Part shown: one piece after another, positions 1 to 8,724 of the stretch
Layout: each line of letters starts with the position of its first letter
Position numbering within the stretch: position 1 is the stretch's first letter
From: Rugosimonospora sp040255525
GTDB lineage: Bacteria; Actinomycetota; Actinomycetes; Mycobacteriales; Micromonosporaceae
Length of the DNA: 64,000 nt
Direction: 5' to 3'
NCBI GenBank assembly: GCA_040255525.1
Contig: JBDZVD010000017.1
Coordinates: forward strand, 1 to 64,000
The notes under the pieces: generated by a model
Databases searched by the model: none
Seen by the model: only the letters and a program-made list of their open reading frames with translations
Told to the model about the DNA's origin: nothing
Program-made: the position numbers and the translations under genes

Positions 1-3000
1 TGTCGGTTGTGCAACCAGAAGAACCACCGCTGCGGCTCTTGCTAGGCTTGGAGTGGATGCCTGGTGGTTGGACGGTGTTGCCGTATCCGCCAGCGTGGGG
101 TCGGCAATCACCATCGGGACAGGGTCGGGCTTCGCCGGTGGGGTCGCTCGTTGTGGTGGGGTTGTTGCCGGCGTAGGTGTATCCGCCGAGTTGTTGGGGG
201 TCGGTGGTTTCGAGGATCGGGTCGGGGCTGATGAAGCGGCCGGTGGTGGGGTCGTATTCGCGGGCGCCAAGGTGGGTTAGGCCGGTAGGGTCGGTGGTGC
301 CGTTGATGAACCCGTGGGTGGTGGGCCAGACGCTAGTGTCAACGGGGTTGCCGTACGGGTCGGTGTTGAGGCGGGTGGTGGTGTCATCGCTGTCTTTGAC
401 GGACAGCTCCGGGGTCCCGTGGGGGTCGTTGAATTGCCAGGTGAGGGCACCGGTGTTGGTGCGGGTGGCAATCGTTTGGCCTTGATAGGTGTAGTAGCGG
501 GTGCAGGTTTGGGTGCCGGTGTTGTCGCGGTGGATGTCGGTGTTGCCGAGGTAGATGGTTTCGCCGTTGTTATCTTTGGCCGCGAGCCGGTTGCCGTTTG
601 CGTCGTAGATGTAGGCGGTGGTGTTGCCGTCGGCGGTGACGGTGGCGAGGTGTCCTTCGGGGTCCCAGGTCAGGGTCTGGCCGGGTTTGCCGGCGAGATC
701 CCGGGTCTTGGTGTTGCCGGCCGGGTCGTATCCGTAAGTGTTGCTGGTGGTGCTGGTGCCGATCTTGGTGCTGGTGCCGGTCAGGGTGTGGGGTTGGGTG
801 TGTCCGGTGGGGTAGGTGTAGGTGGTGGTGGCATCGCCGGTGGCGGCGTGGTTGACCAGTTGGGTGCGGTTGCCGACGGTGTCGTAGCTGTAGGTCTGCC
901 AGTACGGGTCGATGCCACCGATGGTGGATTGGCTGGGGTCGGTGGAGCAGCCGCTGCCGTCGTTACCGTCGATGGTCCATGCCTGGGTGAGTTGGCGTAG
1001 GCCGTCGTAGGTGTAGCAGCGGGTCCAGCCGGTGCCGTCGGCTTCGGTGAATTCGTTGTGGGTGACGTTGCCGGCGGAGTCGTAGTCGAAGTATGAGTCG
1101 AGCAGCCGGGTCCAGGTTTGCCAGTCGGCTGGGTCGCCGCTGGTGGTCCAGGCGTCGGTGAGCCGGCCGGTGGCGTCGTCGTAGGTGTTGTTGCGATGGA
1201 GGCTGCCGTCGTCGGCGAGGTTGGTTTCGGCGAGGGCGCCGTCCCAGGTGTACCAGGTTCCCTTGACGTAGCTGATGGTGTTCTGGCCCCAGAGGTCGGC
1301 GGGGTGGCCGTCGTCGTTGTAGTCGGCGTGGAGTGTTTCGGCGGGCAGGTTGACCGTCGCCGGGTAGGTGAGCTCGGACGGGGAGCCGTCGTCGTTGTAG
1401 GTCTGGGTGGTGGTCCAGCTGTTGGGGACGAACCCGTCGGAGGCCGGGACGGTGACGGTGGTGCCCAGGGGTCGGTAGGAGTCGTCGTAGCCGGTGACCG
1501 CGGTGGTGTAGTTTCCGCTGGTGGTGTACCGGTTGGACGAGGTGAGCTGGCCTTTGGCGAGGGTGTCGTAGGTCCAGTCGGCGAGTTTAGTGCCGGTGTC
1601 TTTGTCGCCTTGCCATTCGATGGTTCTGCGGCCGAGGTCGTCGTAGCTGTAGGACAGCTTGACGTTACGGGCGTCGGTGGTGGTGGTCAGTTGTCCGGCG
1701 TCGTCGTAGGTCATTGTGGTGGCGCCGGCGTCTGGGTCGGTCTTGCCGGTGACCCGCCCACGGAGGTCGTAGCTGTTGGTCCAAAAGTTGCCGGCCGGGT
1801 CAGTGATCTTGGTTTGTTGGTTGAGGCGGTCGTAGGTGTACGTGGTGGCCTGGTACGTGCCGCTGGGGGTGGAGCTGAGGTACTGGTCGAGTTCGATGGT
1901 GTTGCCGCGGGCGTCGGTCAGGGTGCGGGTGGCGGTGCCGCCGGCGGGTGGGGTGACGGTGGTGCGGTCGCCGTCGTAGGCGGTGCTGGTCTGGGACACC
2001 AGACTGGCCGCGGACCACAGCGCGTCCAGTGTCCGGCGTTCCAGGTTGTCGTAGGTGTACCGGTCTTGGCGGGGTACGTCGGTGTCGGCGGCGCTGACCA
2101 GGGTGCCGGAAGGTGCGGCGCCGTTCGGGAATGTGGAGGTCTTCGCCGTCAGACCGCGGGAGTCGTAGATGGTGTCGGCGACGGTCCGGCTGCCATCGCC
2201 ATACGGAGAGGCGCTTTGCGTCTCACGTAGCCGAAGCTGCCCATCGTAGATCTGGTACGAGGCGATCTGGTTGCCGTTAGGTCCCAGCTTCTGCGTCTCG
2301 ACCCAGTTGGCTGCGCCGTTCTGCAGCGTGTAGGTGTACTGCAGGTCCGGGGTGCCGGAGGTCGCCCGGTTCAGCCAGACCTTGACCAGTCGGCCCAGCG
2401 GGTCGTACTGGGTCGTGGTGACCTTTCCGTTGGCATCGGAAACCGTTACAGGGGTGCCGTGACCTGGGTCCACTGTGGTGGTCGTGCTGTTGGTCATCGG
2501 GTCGGTCACCTTGACCTGGGTCACCGGTCCCCCAGCCGTCGGGGTGTAGACGGTCGACGTCTCGCGGTCCAACGCATCGTAGGCAGCGGTTACTCGCCCA
2601 TTTGAGTCGTACTCGTTACGGGAAGACTGGGCCCACGTCAGCGTGCCACCGGTCACCGACGCCAGCGCGTTTTTCCGCGTGTCGAGGCCCTTGCTCGGAG
2701 CCGCGCCGACAGTGGTGGACCCGTCGTAGAACGTCTGGGTACCGGACAGGTAGTCGCTGTCGCCGGGTGAGCTCGCGCAGTCGGTGGTGATGACCTGGGA
2801 CGGGTAGCTGATCAGATAGCCGCTGGTGTTGCGGGCGTAGTCGGTGTGCGTGCAGGTGTCATCGGTCGTGGTGGAGGTGTCGGCCAGGTCGTGCTCGTCG
2901 GTCGGGTCGCCGTAGGTGTCGTAGCTGGTGTCTGTCTGAGTCCACCGCCAACTGTTGGTGGCGGCGATCCAGGTCCGGGTCTTCGTGCTGGTCTCGTTAA

Positions 3001-6000
3001 CCATCCAGGCGAATGACCCCTCACCTCCGGTGGCCGCCGGGCTCCGGAACCCGGTGCGCCTGACTGTGGGTACGTGGATGGTGGAGGCGACCACGGTGGA
3101 TCCGTCCAGGGTGGTCTGTTCCCGCAGCGTGCCTTGCAGGCCGGGGCGGTCGACCATCACGTGGGACCATTGTTCGTTCGCCGCTCCGCTGACGCAGTTG
3201 AAGATGTCCAGCCGGGTTCCGTTGTCGGTGTTCGGATACGGGGCATCCACGCACCGCCCGGAGTTGGGATTCTTCAGGCTTCCGTCGGCCTGCACCGCCC
3301 ACACCTCGTACGCGGAGCCGTTGCAGTCGCGCAACTCCAACGGGGTGCTGTTCGCGGTTCCGCCCCCGACGATGGACAGGCACCTGCCGGAGACCGGGTT
3401 GAAGATCGTCCCGTCCTGCCGGTACTGCCACTGCTGGTTCTCCGCGCCGGTGCAGTCGAACAACTGCACCGCGGTCCCGTTCGCCGTCCCGTACGAGGAC
3501 AGGTCGATACATTTACCCGCCACGCCGCTGACCTGCTCGACGATGTTCGGGTCCTGCGGCTGAGAATCGGTGATCGAGACCCGGCGCGCGTACCAGATCA
3601 TCCCGTTGTTGTCCGTCGTCGGCAGACCGTCACCGTCCATGCCCCGGTAGTACAGCGACTTGGTCACCGTCTGCGGACCACCCGTGGCCCCCTTGGTCGC
3701 GGTGACTGTGGAGTAGCCACGCCAGTCCGACCACGATCGGTACTGCAACTGCACCGCTTCGTTCTCGTCGTGGTGCCACAGGAATTTCGTCGATGACCCG
3801 GCCAGGGAGTAACCATAGGTGGTGGTCACGTCCGGTGACCCACCAGTGAGATCCTGGTCGGTAACCGAGTGCACCGTGTACTTCTGGAACCAGCCGAAAC
3901 CGGGCGCTGCGTCACTGGGTGTGAAGTACTGAGGGAAGCACCGGAAGATGTTGCTTTCCGGGTCGGGGTTGATCGTGCGGGTGCAGTCGGCGCTGTCGTA
4001 GGCCACGACGGTCTGACCACCGACCCCGTTGTGGATTTTCGTCAAGCGGTAGTGCGTGTAGGGAGGTACTCCGATGTCGTCACCCCAGTCTTTCCGGTTG
4101 TACATCGGATCGCCGTCAAAGCTGACCGCCGGCTCCGCCTTGGAGGTGCCGTCCGGGGCGTAGCCGGTGTGAGTGATCGTCTTCAGCCACAGGTTGGCCG
4201 ACGTGTCATCCCCGGCCGGGGCGATGTGGTCGCCCGACGACGGGAACTGGTAGGTGAAGTCCCAGTGGTCGACGTCGTGGTAGGCGTTGTTGGTATACAC
4301 CTGCGTCACGACCTGCTTGAGTTCCCACGGCGTCCAGTAGACCGGCGTGATCAGGTTCGGACACGAGGTGGCCGACGTGCAGATCTCGTCCCAGGGGGTG
4401 TCCGGGTAGTCGCTGTGTGCACAGGCCGACCCGGCAATGCACCGGCTGTCGGCGTTCAGGAGTACCCGCATCGGCGCGTGACCCGATGCCTCCGAACCAG
4501 CCCGGGTTCCGTAGTCGATCTCGATCGGCCGGTTGTTCATGTTGTACGAGTCGTTGATCGTGTTGAGGTTCGCCCCGACCCGTCCGACGGAGCCGTTGTA
4601 GATGTAGGTCATCGAGTTCCCGGACGGGTCCACGACGTAGTCCAGGTCCCATTCGTAGCCCATCTGGCACCACGAGCCTGCGAACCCTGACCCCTTCTTC
4701 TGGTAGCAAGGTTCGCCCGGGTTGTTGCTGAACACCGGTTCGGTGGACACCGAGAACGTCTGCCCGCCGTCTCCCGGGTATCGGCGGTTGGCTCCGAAGT
4801 AGTACTGGGTGCCGTCCTGGGTGGTCACCCGCCAGTACTCGCGGTTGTCGGTGTAGTTGTCGCCCGGTCCGCCCGCCGTACCGGTCAGGTTTTCGATCTT
4901 CAAGCCGGCGTCGTTCGTGGCGTGCCATACCCCGGTGGTGTTGTCCTTCGCCAGGGTGGTTGAGGTGCCGTTGAGCAGCATCGTGACTTCAGTTCCGGTG
5001 AACCAGCACAGATCCGGAGTGGTTCCACCGTCCTGGGTGCACGGTCGGTAGGAGCGCTCGATGGATCCGGTCTGCAGGTCCCAACCCTCACCGACCCAGG
5101 ACACCTGCCCGTTCTGCGACAGGGTCTTCGCGTCCACCGAGCCGCTGTCGTAGGTCAACGCCAACTGCGGGGTCGGCCCGCCCAACGAGGCGGGCGCCTT
5201 CAACGGGTAGGTGTAGGTGAAGGAGCCGCCCTGGTTGCCCGCCGACCACCCGTACGCCTCCGACAACGGTGTCGCCTCGTAGGTGCCGCCGGCCGACGAG
5301 GCGGAGGAATCCAACGCGACAACGGTGGCCTGCGCCGCCGACGAGCCCGCGGAGGTGTCCCCGCCGACCGGCACATCGGCGGACACTGTCCCGGCCGTGT
5401 TCGTCGACTCCAGCTGCGTCTCCTGCTGACAGGCCGGCACGTCGGGGGTGCTCAACACGCATCCGGGCATCTGCGCCAGCCGCAGCCGGTTGCCGTAGTC
5501 ACCGCCGTACGTGTCAGCGAATGCGGAGTAGCCCACCTTGACATGGACCCGGCCGGCCGCGGCGGTCTTGTCCGCCCGCGAGAGCGACATCACCACGCCG
5601 TGTACGCCGGCCGCGTCGGCCACCGACGGGTCCGCCACCGCGACCCGGACCGATGACGGTGCCGGCACCGTCATCGTCGGCGCCCGCCCCGGCACCAACG
5701 CGTCATCCCGCGAAGGCGTGGGCGAGGCCGCGCTGACCGACACCGGCAGCCCGCCCACAGTGCTCGCCGCGCCGGCGGCCACCACGGCCGACCCGGCCGA
5801 CGGCAGTTTCGTCCTCGTCGGCTTCACTCCCGGGGCGTCCGTGGCGGATGCCCCGGCCGCCCGTGGCTTGACCGCGGCGACCGGGGTTGATTTCTTCTTC
5901 GACGCTGACGCCGGTGGCGCGTGTTTGGCCGGTGCCGCCGCGACCGGGGTGATCTGCACCAACCCCACCACCAGCGACAGGCCCATACCCGCAGCCACAC

Positions 6001-6058
6001 CGGCAGCGACCCGAGAACCCCACCAACGCCGAAAAATGCCGTGACCGGACCGCGCCAC
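1..6058 (-). CDS. Secreted RHS/YD-repeat protein with ricin-B lectin domain, C-terminus beyond the window
   Basis: About 2019 codons are visible and the frame is still open at base 1, so the C-terminal tip (normally the toxin) and any immunity gene lie outside. GTG at 6058 follows GGGGAGGGG. Residues 1-40 look like a signal peptide with an Arg-rich start, a hydrophobic core and AAAPA. Around residues 276-310 is an SpvB/TcdB-like start (LTYDSGSVDAKT), followed by WDLQTGSIERSYRPC. A ricin-B lectin domain spans about 840-965, with Cys pairs and QxW-type motifs (QQWQYR, EQWSHV). YD repeats (YDxxGR) run from about 1040, and the RHS core EYDPTTGRFISPDPI is at about 1935-1950. Such proteins form a hollow cocoon around a polymorphic C-terminal toxin. 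The lectin domain suggests binding to cell-surface sugars (inference). No paired secretion gene is visible. Confidence 0.93.
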   Translation of the reverse strand, partial: MARSGHGIFRRWWGSRVAAGVAAGMGLSLVVGLVQITPVAAAPAKHAPPASASKKKSTPVAAVKPRAAGASATDAPGVKPTRTKLPSAGSAVVAAGAASTVGGLPVSVSAASPTPSRDDALVPGRAPTMTVPAPSSVRVAVADPSVADAAGVHGVVMSLSRADKTAAAGRVHVKVGYSAFADTYGGDYGNRLRLAQMPGCVLSTPDVPACQQETQLESTNTAGTVSADVPVGGDTSAGSSAAQATVVALDSSASSAGGTYEATPLSEAYGWSAGNQGGSFTYTYPLKAPASLGGPTPQLALTYDSGSVDAKTLSQNGQVSWVGEGWDLQTGSIERSYRPCTQDGGTTPDLCWFTGTEVTMLLNGTSTTLAKDNTTGVWHATNDAGLKIENLTGTAGGPGDNYTDNREYWRVTTQDGTQYYFGANRRYPGDGGQTFSVSTEPVFSNNPGEPCYQKKGSGFAGSWCQMGYEWDLDYVVDPSGNSMTYIYNGSVGRVGANLNTINDSYNMNNRPIEIDYGTRAGSEASGHAPMRVLLNADSRCIAGSACAHSDYPDTPWDEICTSATSCPNLITPVYWTPWELKQVVTQVYTNNAYHDVDHWDFTYQFPSSGDHIAPAGDDTSANLWLKTITHTGYAPDGTSKAEPAVSFDGDPMYNRKDWGDDIGVPPYTHYRLTKIHNGVGGQTVVAYDSADCTRTINPDPESNIFRCFPQYFTPSDAAPGFGWFQKYTVHSVTDQDLTGGSPDVTTTYGYSLAGSSTKFLWHHDENEAVQLQYRSWSDWRGYSTVTATKGATGGPQTVTKSLYYRGMDGDGLPTTDNNGMIWYARRVSITDSQPQDPNIVEQVSGVAGKCIDLSSYGTANGTAVQLFDCTGAENQQWQYRQDGTIFNPVSGRCLSIVGGGTANSTPLELRDCNGSAYEVWAVQADGSLKNPNSGRCVDAPYPNTDNGTRLDIFNCVSGAANEQWSHVMVDRPGLQGTLREQTTLDGSTVVASTIHVPTVRRTGFRSPAATGGEGSFAWMVNETSTKTRTWIAATNSWRWTQTDTSYDTYGDPTDEHDLADTSTTTDDTCTHTDYARNTSGYLISYPSQVITTDCASSPGDSDYLSGTQTFYDGSTTVGAAPSKGLDTRKNALASVTGGTLTWAQSSRNEYDSNGRVTAAYDALDRETSTVYTPTAGGPVTQVKVTDPMTNSTTTTVDPGHGTPVTVSDANGKVTTTQYDPLGRLVKVWLNRATSGTPDLQYTYTLQNGAANWVETQKLGPNGNQIASYQIYDGQLRLRETQSASPYGDGSRTVADTIYDSRGLTAKTSTFPNGAAPSGTLVSAADTDVPRQDRYTYDNLERRTLDALWSAASLVSQTSTAYDGDRTTVTPPAGGTATRTLTDARGNTIELDQYLSSTPSGTYQATTYTYDRLNQQTKITDPAGNFWTNSYDLRGRVTGKTDPDAGATTMTYDDAGQLTTTTDARNVKLSYSYDDLGRRTIEWQGDKDTGTKLADWTYDTLAKGQLTSSNRYTTSGNYTTAVTGYDDSYRPLGTTVTVPASDGFVPNSWTTTQTYNDDGSPSELTYPATVNLPAETLHADYNDDGHPADLWGQNTISYVKGTWYTWDGALAETNLADDGSLHRNNTYDDATGRLTDAWTTSGDPADWQTWTRLLDSYFDYDSAGNVTHNEFTEADGTGWTRCYTYDGLRQLTQAWTIDGNDGSGCSTDPSQSTIGGIDPYWQTYSYDTVGNRTQLVNHAATGDATTTYTYPTGHTQPHTLTGTSTKIGTSTTSNTYGYDPAGNTKTRDLAGKPGQTLTWDPEGHLATVTADGNTTAYIYDANGNRLAAKDNNGETIYLGNTDIHRDNTGTQTCTRYYTYQGQTIATRTNTGALTWQFNDPHGTPELSVKDSDDTTTRLNTDPYGNPVDTSVWPTTHGFINGTTDPTGLTHLGAREYDPTTGRFISPDPILETTDPQQLGGYTYAGNNPTTTSDPTGEARPCPDGDCRPHAGGYGNTVQPPGIHSKPSKSRSGGSSGCTTD

Positions 6059-6587
6059 GATCCCCTCCCCAGGAAACGCAGAGTCAGACGATCGAGACGG
6101 TAAAGATCTGAGCTATCCCCGCACAAGGGGCAACGCCAGGCTTACTTCAAGTGACGACCGAAGGGGTGCGTCCGCTGATGATCTCTAGCAGGACGAACAC
6201 TGGTCGATGCCCCGGACAGCTTTCCAAAGGATTACCGGCTGTAGTATCAGACATACATATCGTTAGCCGTCACTCAATACAAGACGGTCGCCAACCCACA
6301 CCTGCCAGCCGAAATAGCCCCGACTCATCGGCAGGCATCACCCATGTGGCGGATGGCCCCGGCGAGGGTGCGGTATCCACGGCAGGTCGGTTACGACGAG
6401 CCAGCGCAAGCAAGAACCTCACGCGCGCAGCCGCCACACGCGCCGAGCCGCACTGGCCCCGGCTACGCCGCGAGCGGCGCTACCGGCGGCGGTTGACAGG
6501 AAACAACCGAGGGCTGTGCAGCGCGCGGCCGTGTCAGGAGTGGTTGCTGGCGTCCGGACATCGGCGCGAAGATGCCGTGACGCGATC
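6059..6587. other. Intergenic region upstream of the RHS gene
   Basis: About 530 bases separate the FG-GAP remnant from the RHS start. Reading frames here have no recognisable motifs and untypical composition. The part around 6230-6300 is more AT-rich than its surroundings and could hold the RHS promoter, but I see no clear -10/-35 pair. I found no repeat or RNA gene. Confidence 0.4.
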
Positions 6588-7070
6588 TCAGAAGCTGCCG
6601 AGGTCCAGCGCCGTCATCCCACCCCACCCGTAGCCCAGCTCGCTAGGCCCGGCCAGCGTATGAATGCCGGCCCCGCCCGCGTTCGGATACAACCAGAGCA
6701 GACCGTTGCCGTCGCGAGCCATCACGTCCGGCCGGCCGTCCCCGTTCATGTCGCCAACCGCGATCGCGGTCATCCCGCCCCAACCCACGCCCAGCTCGAT
6801 ATGGCCCCCGAAGGTCGAGGTACCCGTGCCGCCGACCCCCGGGTAGAGCCACAGGGTCCCGGCCCCGTCCCGGGCCACCAGGTCCGCCTTCCCGTCGCCG
6901 TTGAGGTCGACGACCTTGACCGTGTTCATCCCGCCCCAGCCGACGCCGAGCTTGACATGCCCGCCGAACGTCGACGTGCCCGTGCCACCCAGGTTCGGGT
7001 ACTCCCACAGGTTGCCGTCACCGTCGCGATTTGTTGGGTCCACATAAATCCAATCTCTGGAATCCGTCAT
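6588..7070 (-). CDS. Short FG-GAP/VCBS-repeat protein, probable remnant
   Basis: 160 residues made of three to four FG-GAP/VCBS repeats. Two have good Ca-binding-type loops (DLNGDGKADLVARDG and DMNGDGRPDVMARDG), each followed by LWLYP and a Gly-rich GVGWGGM strand. The first repeat is degraded (RDWIYVDPTNRDGDG). These repeats form beta-propeller blades on secreted proteins, but this ORF has no signal peptide, too few blades for a closed propeller and no Shine-Dalgarno before ATG 7070. It lies in the same frame as the upstream membrane-protein gene and is separated from it only by the TGA at 7110-7112 plus 13 codons. It may be the stranded C-terminus of a once longer protein, or a fragment left by recombination. 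A small independent gene is less likely. Confidence 0.6.
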   Translation of the reverse strand: MTDSRDWIYVDPTNRDGDGNLWEYPNLGGTGTSTFGGHVKLGVGWGGMNTVKVVDLNGDGKADLVARDGAGTLWLYPGVGGTGTSTFGGHIELGVGWGGMTAIAVGDMNGDGRPDVMARDGNGLLWLYPNAGGAGIHTLAGPSELGYGWGGMTALDLGSF

Positions 7071-7109
7071 CCAGTCGGCTGCGAGGCGGTCGAACCGGTA
7101 GGCAAGCGT

Positions 7110-8234
7110 TCAGCAGTACTGCTTCTGGGCCTGTGCTGCGACCGCATTTGCCTGTGTCAGGAGCTTGGCCACCTCGCTCTGGTACTTCGACGCCTTGGTC
7201 TTCCATCCGGCTGCGGCTTTGGTCGCCTGATCTTCCAGGTCGCGGACGGCCGTCGGGTCCGGCACATAGACCGGCTGGTAGCTCGGCATGGCCGCCGACA
7301 ACCGCTGATAGGTGGCCAGGTCGGCGCTGAGCGAGTCGATCGTCTTGTGGACCGCGTCGCTGTCGGCCTTAACGCCGTTCGCATCGTAGTCAATGCTGCC
7401 CGAGTCGTATTGCACCGAGCCCGCGTCGTAGGCGGCGCTGCCGGCGTCGTAGCAGGCATCGCCAGGGTCGGTCTCGCCCGCGGCCTTCCCGGCGTCAGTC
7501 TTGGTCTGGGCGAGATCCTTGGTGGCCGCGGCCAGGTCGCTGTCGAAGTCGCTGAAATCCGGTGCCTGGTCGGCGGAGTGTACGGCGTCGACGTCCTTGC
7601 CGACCGTCGCAGCGGCGGCGTCGATCTGCTCCTGAGTCTGTTGCCTGACGGCGGCGGCCGCGCTGGCCGACGTGTTGACGTCAGCCGCGTCACGGACACT
7701 GGCCACGCGCCGGTTGAAATCATCGATCGTCGAGGGCTTCAGACTCAGCGGGCTCACGGTCCCGTCAGTCTGGGCCATCTGCAGCACCATTGACGTGGTG
7801 GAGACCGTGCCGGAGACATTGCTGACGAAGCCGAGCCCCTCGGGAAAACTGAGGGTGATCGCGTTGCCGTCGATGACCCCGGAGAATGCCGCGTGCACCG
7901 AGGTCGCCTGTGTGGAGGTGGCAAGCCAGGTGGCGTCGTACGTGCCCGACAAGGCAGCGCCCTGCCGGGTGACTTGGATCATGTAGGCATCGGCGCTGTC
8001 GCTGCCCACCCACACCCGAGCCAAGCCATGACCGGCTCCCGCCACTCCCAGAGGGTCGGCCGCGCGGCTGATGCGAGCGGTCCCAGCCGGGCCCAGAGCT
8101 TCCAGGGTCAGCACGCCCGCGATGATGATCAGGAGAACGCTTAAGGTCGGAATGACGATCCACGGCCAGACTCTGCGGCGAATCGGCGGCGACGGCGACG
8201 GCGGCCACACAGGCGGCGGCGTCGAGGGTTGCAT
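7110..8234 (-). CDS. Single-pass membrane protein with Pro-rich N-terminus and extracellular domain
   Basis: 374 residues from ATG 8234, preferred because GAGAAGG lies six bases upstream; an ATG at 8267 has no ribosome binding site. The N-terminus is Pro-rich (PSTPPPVWPPSPSPP), followed by Arg residues and one transmembrane helix at about 23-43, giving an N-in topology. The extracellular part has a beta-rich half to about residue 165, then a helical half rich in Ala, Asp, Thr and Gln. Around 256-285 is a seven-residue repeat, YDAGSAA/YDAGSVQ/YDSGSID/YDANGVK. The last residues are QKQYC, a terminal Cys. I do not recognise the family. The architecture resembles actinobacterial membrane-anchored proteins of unknown function. 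See the FG-GAP remnant for the in-frame continuation after the stop. Confidence 0.8.
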   Translation of the reverse strand: MQPSTPPPVWPPSPSPPIRRRVWPWIVIPTLSVLLIIIAGVLTLEALGPAGTARISRAADPLGVAGAGHGLARVWVGSDSADAYMIQVTRQGAALSGTYDATWLATSTQATSVHAAFSGVIDGNAITLSFPEGLGFVSNVSGTVSTTSMVLQMAQTDGTVSPLSLKPSTIDDFNRRVASVRDAADVNTSASAAAAVRQQTQEQIDAAAATVGKDVDAVHSADQAPDFSDFDSDLAAATKDLAQTKTDAGKAAGETDPGDACYDAGSAAYDAGSVQYDSGSIDYDANGVKADSDAVHKTIDSLSADLATYQRLSAAMPSYQPVYVPDPTAVRDLEDQATKAAAGWKTKASKYQSEVAKLLTQANAVAAQAQKQYC

Positions 8235-8724
8235 AGGCGGCCTTCTCTGATCATCGAGACGGCTCATTGTGGGACCGGGCCGACTGGATTCGCCTCCCGA
8301 TTTAGGCCGGAGCGGATTCAGCTGATCAGGTCATTTGTCGCGTTGGCACTCACCCTCGGTAATGTCGGAGACGAGCCTACTGCTGTTCAGATCGATGGCG
8401 GGCGATGACGGCAACAACGAGCGCGTTTGATGATGACCATCTGACCGCGTGTGCGAGGACCGATCATCGCGTCAGATCGGTCGGGGGCAGGAGTGGCGGC
8501 CCACGGACGCGGCCTGTCGTCGATCATGGACGGCCTCTTCAGACTGGGTCCCTTCGGCGCGTAGCAACGAGGGGCACTGCCCTTCACCTGGTGATACAAA
8601 GAGAGTGGCTCGCCGCCCCGGGACGTTCGACATCGACGAGCCCGGCTAGAACTTTTGAGTCGGAATACTGTCACCAGGTCGCTCACGTTGCTACGCCGCG
8701 TCTAGCGGAATCGACAATAACCGC
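8235..8724. other. Divergent intergenic region
   Basis: About 490 bases lie between the membrane-protein gene and the divergent nuclease-like gene, and should hold both promoters. Short frames on either strand show no domain or codon signature that I can support. No inverted repeat stood out. Confidence 0.4.

Noticed and set aside
314..2230. Long plus-strand Gly/Val-rich frames that resemble PE/PGRS-like proteins
   Set aside because: They are the antisense of the RHS YD repeats. The minus frame has unmistakable RHS motifs and is open over the whole stretch.
6151..6633. Possible 160-codon plus-strand gene upstream of the RHS gene
   Set aside because: Composition does not match coding DNA, no ribosome binding site is present, and it overlaps the FG-GAP gene.
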